A stretch of DNA of 64,000 nt from JAHFUA01 sp963808725. GTDB taxonomy: Bacteria > Acidobacteriota > Terriglobia > Terriglobales > Acidobacteriaceae. Below, piece after piece: positions 59,805 to 64,000 of this stretch. Each line of letters begins with the position of its first letter. The stretch's first letter is position 1. A program made the position numbers and the translations under genes. A model generated the notes under the pieces. The model was not told the origin of the DNA. It saw only the letters and a list, made by a program, of their open reading frames with translations, and searched no databases. The DNA lies in NCBI GenBank assembly GCA_963808725.1, contig CAWEGO010000002.1, forward strand, positions 2,046,001 to 2,110,000, written 5' to 3'.

Positions 59805-60290
59805 ATGCGTCTGGGGATAGAAAAAAAGCAGGGACACCTGCCCAACGGCAGCATCAAGATCGGCGCAGTCGCGGGGCATTTCGGAGTTTCCGTCGACCTG
59901 CTGCGGCTCTATGAACGCGAAGGCTTGCTGATCCCCATCAAATCACCCCGCGGCACCCGCTACTTCACCGAGCACGATTACCCCTGGATCGCGATGCTTC
60001 TGCGCCTGGTGCGGGAAGCCCGCATGAACCTTGCCGGCATTCGCCACCTGCTCGCCGCCTTGCCATGCTGGCAGATCCGCAACTGCGGCTTCGAAAGCAA
60101 GCGGGGCTGTCCGGTCATCTCGGATGAGGCACGTCCCTGCTGGAGTAACCGCGCCACTTGCCCGGTGGTCTGCGCGCAGGATTGCTACTTCTGCCCGGTG
60201 TACCGCTCCGCCCCCGACTGCGAAAACTTCAAGGCGCTGTTGCCGGCGGCGGCCATGCCGGCGGCGCCGCTCGAAGCCGTCACGCATTAG
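59805..60290 (+). CDS. MerR family transcriptional regulator with cysteine-rich C-terminus
   Basis: 161 aa from the ATG at 59805; longer starts at 59757 and 59706 lack clear signals. The helix-turn-helix is KIGAVAGHFGVSVDLLRLYEREGLL followed by the wing SPRGTRYFTEHDY. The C-terminal 60 residues hold nine cysteines (CWQIRNC, GCPVIS, RPCWSNRATC, VVCAQDCYFCP, PDCENF), far more than a metal-sensing loop in MerR or CueR. It could bind an iron-sulfur cluster or several metals. No divergent target gene is obvious. Confidence 0.85.
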   Translation: MRLGIEKKQGHLPNGSIKIGAVAGHFGVSVDLLRLYEREGLLIPIKSPRGTRYFTEHDYPWIAMLLRLVREARMNLAGIRHLLAALPCWQIRNCGFESKRGCPVISDEARPCWSNRATCPVVCAQDCYFCPVYRSAPDCENFKALLPAAAMPAAPLEAVTH

Positions 60291-60439
60291 CTGGTACTAC
60301 ACACCGATCCGCAAGCAATGTGGAATACAAGATCGAACGCTCAGCCCAATGGTGCGTGTGAGACAATATTCATTACTGCCAATGCCCGCGGTCGCTTCGG
60401 AGTGTCTCCCAGGGCAGTAGAGGTGTGTCAGCAGACAGG

Positions 60440-61465
60440 ATGGCCACGACCGAGCCAGCCACCAGTTCGGAAGAGCTGGAACGTTTTTCCGACCGGCATA
60501 TCGTGCCGGTCCTGGTGCTCGAATTCAATGACGAGCGCTCGCGCAGCCGTTTGCGCGAAGCCGGCCTGCTCTCCATCATCTTCCACATGTTGCTGTTCAT
60601 GACCCTGCCGGCTCTGCTCCGCTACTCGCCGGGGAAGAACGTGCGGGTCTGGACAGCGCAGGAAATCATCGACCGTAACCGCGAGCTTACCTACGTGGAG
60701 ATGCCCAAGGACAGCCAGCGGGTGACCAAGCGGCCCAACAGCGACATCATTTCCGACAAGGATCGCATTGCCACCTCGCGCCACCCCACGCTCGACGAGA
60801 AAACGCTGAAGGAACTGCGGGACAGCGCCATGCGCCACCCCGGACCCATCGCGCCGCCATCGCCTCCGCCCGAAGCGCAGGCCGCACCACCATCGCCTCC
60901 CCGGTCTGGTCCGTCAGGGAATCAGGTAGCGCGACTCGAACCGCCTTCAACCACCCCCAACGTGCCGAATTTGTTCGCCAAGGCGCCGCTCTCCGCCGGT
61001 TCCGCCATCGAACAGGCGGCGCGCGATAGCGCCGCCCGGCGAGCCAGCGGGATGGGCGGCGGTGGTGGGGATGTTGGCGGCATGGGCGGTGGGGGCCGTG
61101 GCAGGGCCGCCCAAGGCAACCTGGAGGTCCTCAGCGACACCATGGGGGTGGATTTCGGTCCCTATCTCGCGCGCGTGCTCCACGACGTGCGCATCAACTG
61201 GTACAACGTCATCCCCGAAGCGGCTTATCCCCCGTTGCGCAAGAAGGGCAGGGTGGCCATCGAATTTGCCATTCTGAAGGACGGCAGCGTGGCGGGCATG
61301 AAATTGGAGTCGCCCTCGGGGGACGTCTCGCTCGACCGCGCCGCCTGGGGCGGCATCACAGCATCGAACCCGTTCCCTCCTCTGCCCAACGAATTCAGCG
61401 GCCAGTACTTGCTCCTCCGTTTCCACTTCTATTACAACCCCGACAAGTTCGACCACTTGGATTAG
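60440..61465 (+). CDS. TonB family protein
   Basis: 341 aa. An N-terminal cytoplasmic segment, one transmembrane helix (SIIFHMLLFMTLPALL), a Pro-rich periplasmic linker (PIAPPSPPPEAQAAPPSPP), a Gly-rich patch and a C-terminal TonB-like domain (DVRINWYNVIPEAAYPPLRKKGRVAIEFAILKDGSV). Energises outer-membrane transport or acts in an envelope complex. The ATG at 60440 is chosen; a GTG at 60425 is possible and nearer to the AGAGG signal. No ExbBD genes are adjacent. Confidence 0.82.
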   Translation: MATTEPATSSEELERFSDRHIVPVLVLEFNDERSRSRLREAGLLSIIFHMLLFMTLPALLRYSPGKNVRVWTAQEIIDRNRELTYVEMPKDSQRVTKRPNSDIISDKDRIATSRHPTLDEKTLKELRDSAMRHPGPIAPPSPPPEAQAAPPSPPRSGPSGNQVARLEPPSTTPNVPNLFAKAPLSAGSAIEQAARDSAARRASGMGGGGGDVGGMGGGGRGRAAQGNLEVLSDTMGVDFGPYLARVLHDVRINWYNVIPEAAYPPLRKKGRVAIEFAILKDGSVAGMKLESPSGDVSLDRAAWGGITASNPFPPLPNEFSGQYLLLRFHFYYNPDKFDHLD

Positions 61466-61502
61466 CGGTATTCTGCGGGTTGCAGTCAGCTACAATCCCG
61501 GC

Positions 61503-61610
61503 ATGCAGCCGGCGCGCCAGCAGACCCTGGGATTGATCCTCATCGCCCTGTTGATCCTGATCTTCACCGTAGTGCGCTTCGCGCGCGTCATTCATTGGAG
61601 CTCCCGCTGA
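61503..61610 (+). CDS. Small single-pass membrane protein (35 aa) upstream of miaA
   Basis: 35 residues: MQPARQQT, a hydrophobic helix (LGLILIALLILIFTVVRFA) and a short basic tail. Its TGA stop lies one base before the TTG start of miaA, implying coupled translation. Too short for automatic callers. No homology known to me; it could be a genuine small membrane protein or a miaA-coupling leader. Confidence 0.55.
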   Translation: MQPARQQTLGLILIALLILIFTVVRFARVIHWSSR

Positions 61611-61611
61611 C

Positions 61612-62553
61612 TTGCCTGCATCCGCCGAGCCGCTGCTGTTAGTCATTGTCGGTCCGACCGGCAGCGGCAAGACCGCGCTCTCCCTGGCATTGGCCGAGCG
61701 GTTCCGGGGAGAGATCGTCAACTGCGATTCGGTGGCGCTCTATCGCGGATTCGAGATCGGCACCGCCAAGCCCGCCGCCGAAGAGCGTGCTCGCGCGCCG
61801 CATCACTTGCTGGACATCGTCGACCCCACGGCGGTGTTCACCGCCGGCGATTATGCGCAGGCAGCCCGGCGTGCGGTGGCGGAGATCGCCGCTCGCGGAC
61901 ACCTTCCTATCGTGGTCGGTGGCAGCGGGCTTTACCTGCGCGCGTTTCTTCAAGGGCTGTTCGCCGGTCCGAAGCGGTCCGAGGAAATGCGCGCGCGCTT
62001 GCGGGAGATCACACAAAGCAAGGGATCAAAGCACTTGCACCGCATCCTTGCGCGGCTCGATCCTGCGGCCGCGGGAAAAATCCATCCCCACGACGCGCCC
62101 AAACTGATTCGCGCCATCGAAGTTTGCCTCGCCGCACGCCGGAAGATGACGGAACTGTGGCAACACGGACGTGATCCGCTCACCGGGTTCCGCATTCTGC
62201 GCATCGGGCTCGACCCCGAGCGTGCCGCACTCTATGAGCGCATCAACCAGCGCGCGCGGCAGATGTTCGACTTCGGGCTGGTCGAGGAAACTGCGCGGCT
62301 CCTCGAACGCTACGGCGCATCCGCGCCACCCATGCAATCGCTGGGATATAAGCAGGCAGTCCAACTCCTGCGCGGAGAAGTCGATCGCGAATCCGCCATC
62401 GCGGCAGCGCAGCAGGCGCATCGCAATTACGCCAAGCGGCAGATGACCTGGTTCCGCCGCGAGGCCGACGTGCGCTGGCTGCGCGGCTTTGGCGATGACC
62501 CGGAGGTGCAGGCGCAGGCGGTCGCTCTTGTCCTCGAGCACGTACGGCGGTAA
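61612..62553 (+). CDS. miaA: tRNA dimethylallyltransferase
   Basis: Isopentenylates A37 of tRNAs that read UNN codons. 313 aa. The P-loop is VGPTGSGKTALS, the DSVALYRGFEIGTAKP motif is conserved and the tRNA-binding region has the usual DFGLVEE and QSLGYKQ. The TTG start at 61612 has GGAG upstream (61597-61600) and directly follows the 35-residue frame. Confidence 0.95.
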   Translation: MPASAEPLLLVIVGPTGSGKTALSLALAERFRGEIVNCDSVALYRGFEIGTAKPAAEERARAPHHLLDIVDPTAVFTAGDYAQAARRAVAEIAARGHLPIVVGGSGLYLRAFLQGLFAGPKRSEEMRARLREITQSKGSKHLHRILARLDPAAAGKIHPHDAPKLIRAIEVCLAARRKMTELWQHGRDPLTGFRILRIGLDPERAALYERINQRARQMFDFGLVEETARLLERYGASAPPMQSLGYKQAVQLLRGEVDRESAIAAAQQAHRNYAKRQMTWFRREADVRWLRGFGDDPEVQAQAVALVLEHVRR

Positions 62554-62589
62554 CTGACAACCTTCCCGACGCTCTGCTATAACCCACTC

Positions 62590-64000
62590 ATGCCCAAAAG
62601 GCTGGCCATCATTCTCCTCCTGGTTGTGGGCTCCTGCATTGGCGATGACAAGTTTCAGCGGCCCGGTCCGGTGCGGCTGACGCACGATGGCGACAAGTGG
62701 GCGCAAAAGACCCTGCACAAGCTGTCGCTCGAGGAAAAAATCGGCCAGATGCTGATGATCCGCGCGCAGACCGAATTCTTCAACGCGCAGAGCCCGGATT
62801 TCCTGCAGCTCCGCGACAACCTCCGCCGCTACCACATCGGCGGAGTGCTGCTTACGGTGGCTTCCGAAGGCGGGGCGGTGTTCCGCAACCAGCCCTACGA
62901 AGCCGCCATGCTCACTAATCAACTGCAGCGCGAGTCACGCTTGCCGCTGATCTTTGCCGCCGACTTCGAGCGCGGGTTGGCCATGCGCTTTCACGGAACC
63001 ACCGGTTTCCCGGCGGCCATGGCTTTTGCCGCGACGGGCAATCCGCGCTACGCGGCCGAGATGGCTCGCGTGGTCGCGCAGGAGGCGCGCGCCATCGGCG
63101 TGGAGTGGAACTTCTTTCCCGTAGCCGACGTGAACTCGGCGCCGGCCAATCCCATCATCAACACCCGCGCTTTCGGCGAAAACCCGCAGCAGGTGATCCC
63201 CTACGTGCTCGCCTACCTGAGCGGGGCGCGGGAAAACGGCATGCTCACCACGGCCAAGCACTTTCCGGGGCATGGCGATGTGGAGACTGACTCGCACCTT
63301 GGCATCGCGCGCGTCTCCGCTGACCGCGCCCATCTCGATAGCGTCGAGCTGCCGCCGTTCCGCGCCGCCATCGGGGGCGGAGTCGATTCGGTCATGGTCG
63401 CGCACGTCACCGTGCCGGCGCTCGATCCCGATCCCAACCGCGTCGCTTCGGTTTCCCGCGCCGTGATCGATGGGGTGCTCAAGCAGCAGCTCGGCTTCCA
63501 GGGACTGGTCATCACCGATGCCATGGACATGAACGCCGTCACCCGGCTGTTCCCCGGAGGACGCGCCGCGGTCGAGGCGGTGAAGGCAGGCAACGACGTG
63601 GTGCTCATTCCCGCCGACCTCAATGCCGCCTTCCACGAGCTGATCAACGCCGTGCGCAGCGGCGAGATTCCGGAGGCGCAGATTGATGCCTCCGTGCTGA
63701 AGATCCTGCGCGCCAAGGCGGCGGTCGGCCTGCATAAAGCCCGGCTGGTTGACATCCAGGCGCTGGCCGAGAACATCGCCCGTCCCGCCGACCTGGCGCT
63801 GGCCGAGCAAGTGTCCGATGAAGCTCTCGCCCTGGTCCGCGACAACGGCCATGTTATTCCGATTCAGGGCAGCGGAACTCCTGCGCCTCTGCCTGCGTAT
63901 CAGACACCAGGCCCGGCGGGGAACCGTGTGCTGGTGGTGGTTTTCTCGGACGACGTGCGCACCGACGCCGGGCGGGTGCTGGAGCGGGAGGTGCGTGCGC
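62590..64000 (+). CDS. Glycoside hydrolase family 3 protein (3' end outside window)
   Basis: NagZ/BglX-like GH3. 470 codons visible with the N-terminal lipoprotein/signal-like segment LAIILLLVVGSCIGDD. The GH3 core has KHFPGHGDVETDSH (His-containing loop), GVDSVMVAHVTVP and the nucleophile segment LVITDAMDMNAV. The domain beyond 430 begins the alpha/beta sandwich (VLVVVFSDDVRTDAG). The cysteine in GSC suggests a lipobox. TATAAC lies just before the ATG. Probable periplasmic or outer-membrane-linked beta-N-acetylhexosaminidase/beta-glucosidase; the substrate is not determinable. Confidence 0.88.
   Translation, partial: MPKRLAIILLLVVGSCIGDDKFQRPGPVRLTHDGDKWAQKTLHKLSLEEKIGQMLMIRAQTEFFNAQSPDFLQLRDNLRRYHIGGVLLTVASEGGAVFRNQPYEAAMLTNQLQRESRLPLIFAADFERGLAMRFHGTTGFPAAMAFAATGNPRYAAEMARVVAQEARAIGVEWNFFPVADVNSAPANPIINTRAFGENPQQVIPYVLAYLSGARENGMLTTAKHFPGHGDVETDSHLGIARVSADRAHLDSVELPPFRAAIGGGVDSVMVAHVTVPALDPDPNRVASVSRAVIDGVLKQQLGFQGLVITDAMDMNAVTRLFPGGRAAVEAVKAGNDVVLIPADLNAAFHELINAVRSGEIPEAQIDASVLKILRAKAAVGLHKARLVDIQALAENIARPADLALAEQVSDEALALVRDNGHVIPIQGSGTPAPLPAYQTPGPAGNRVLVVVFSDDVRTDAGRVLEREVRA

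Overview
This is 64 kb of GC-rich bacterial chromosome, most likely from an Acidobacteriota genome (Terriglobia-like). That placement is inferred from gene content (acidobacterial-style Crp/Fnr proteins, multihaem operons, short intergenic palindromic repeats) and was not tested by a search. Six single-base frameshifts in five otherwise intact genes, mostly in 2-4 base homopolymer runs, suggest a draft or metagenome-derived sequence.

Layout. 1-4.2 kb: leucine operon leuA(partial)-leuB-leuC-leuD. 4.5-10.5 kb: haloacid dehalogenase, ECHDC3-like crotonase, citrate synthase, lactate-utilisation operon lutA-lutB-lutC. 10.8-15.3 kb: two probable selenoproteins, each with an in-frame TGA at the expected catalytic cysteine and a SECIS-like hairpin just downstream: a CTP-synthase-like glutamine amidotransferase and an OsmC-family protein. 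Tryptophanase and a zinc alcohol dehydrogenase lie between them. 15.4-18.2 kb: lipid and ribosome cluster yceD-rpmF-plsX-fabD. 18.5-28 kb: aldo/keto reductase, TSUP permease, sigma factor/anti-sigma pair, radical SAM/SPASM protein and several unknowns.

28.1-44.1 kb, all on the minus strand, is the centrepiece: a respiratory locus with 57 predicted c-type haem sites in six cytochromes (10, 1, 9, 19, 11 and 7 haems), an MtrB/PioB-type outer-membrane barrel paired with a decahaem MtrA/DmsE-type cytochrome, a Rieske/cytochrome b module, two further cytochrome b modules and two Crp/Fnr-family proteins. It reads as a quinone-to-outside (or reverse) electron conduit. Near-palindromes of the form TGTGAC-N4-GTCACA occur at four places and fit the CRP-like recognition helix of the full-length regulator.

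44.3-44.8 kb: tRNA-Met gene followed by four tandem 94-bp repeats that each carry its 3' end. 44.9-54.9 kb: thiolase-like/DUF35 pair, then sugar-nucleotide dehydrogenase, glycosyltransferases and methyltransferases typical of surface polysaccharide synthesis. 55-57.7 kb: metY-metX behind a methionine-codon-rich leader peptide with mutually exclusive antiterminator and terminator helices. 57.7-58.7 kb: REP-associated tyrosine transposase flanked by its REP-like palindromes, relatives of which are scattered through the window. 58.7-64 kb: VOC protein, MerR-family regulator, TonB-like protein, miaA and the start of a GH3 glycosidase.
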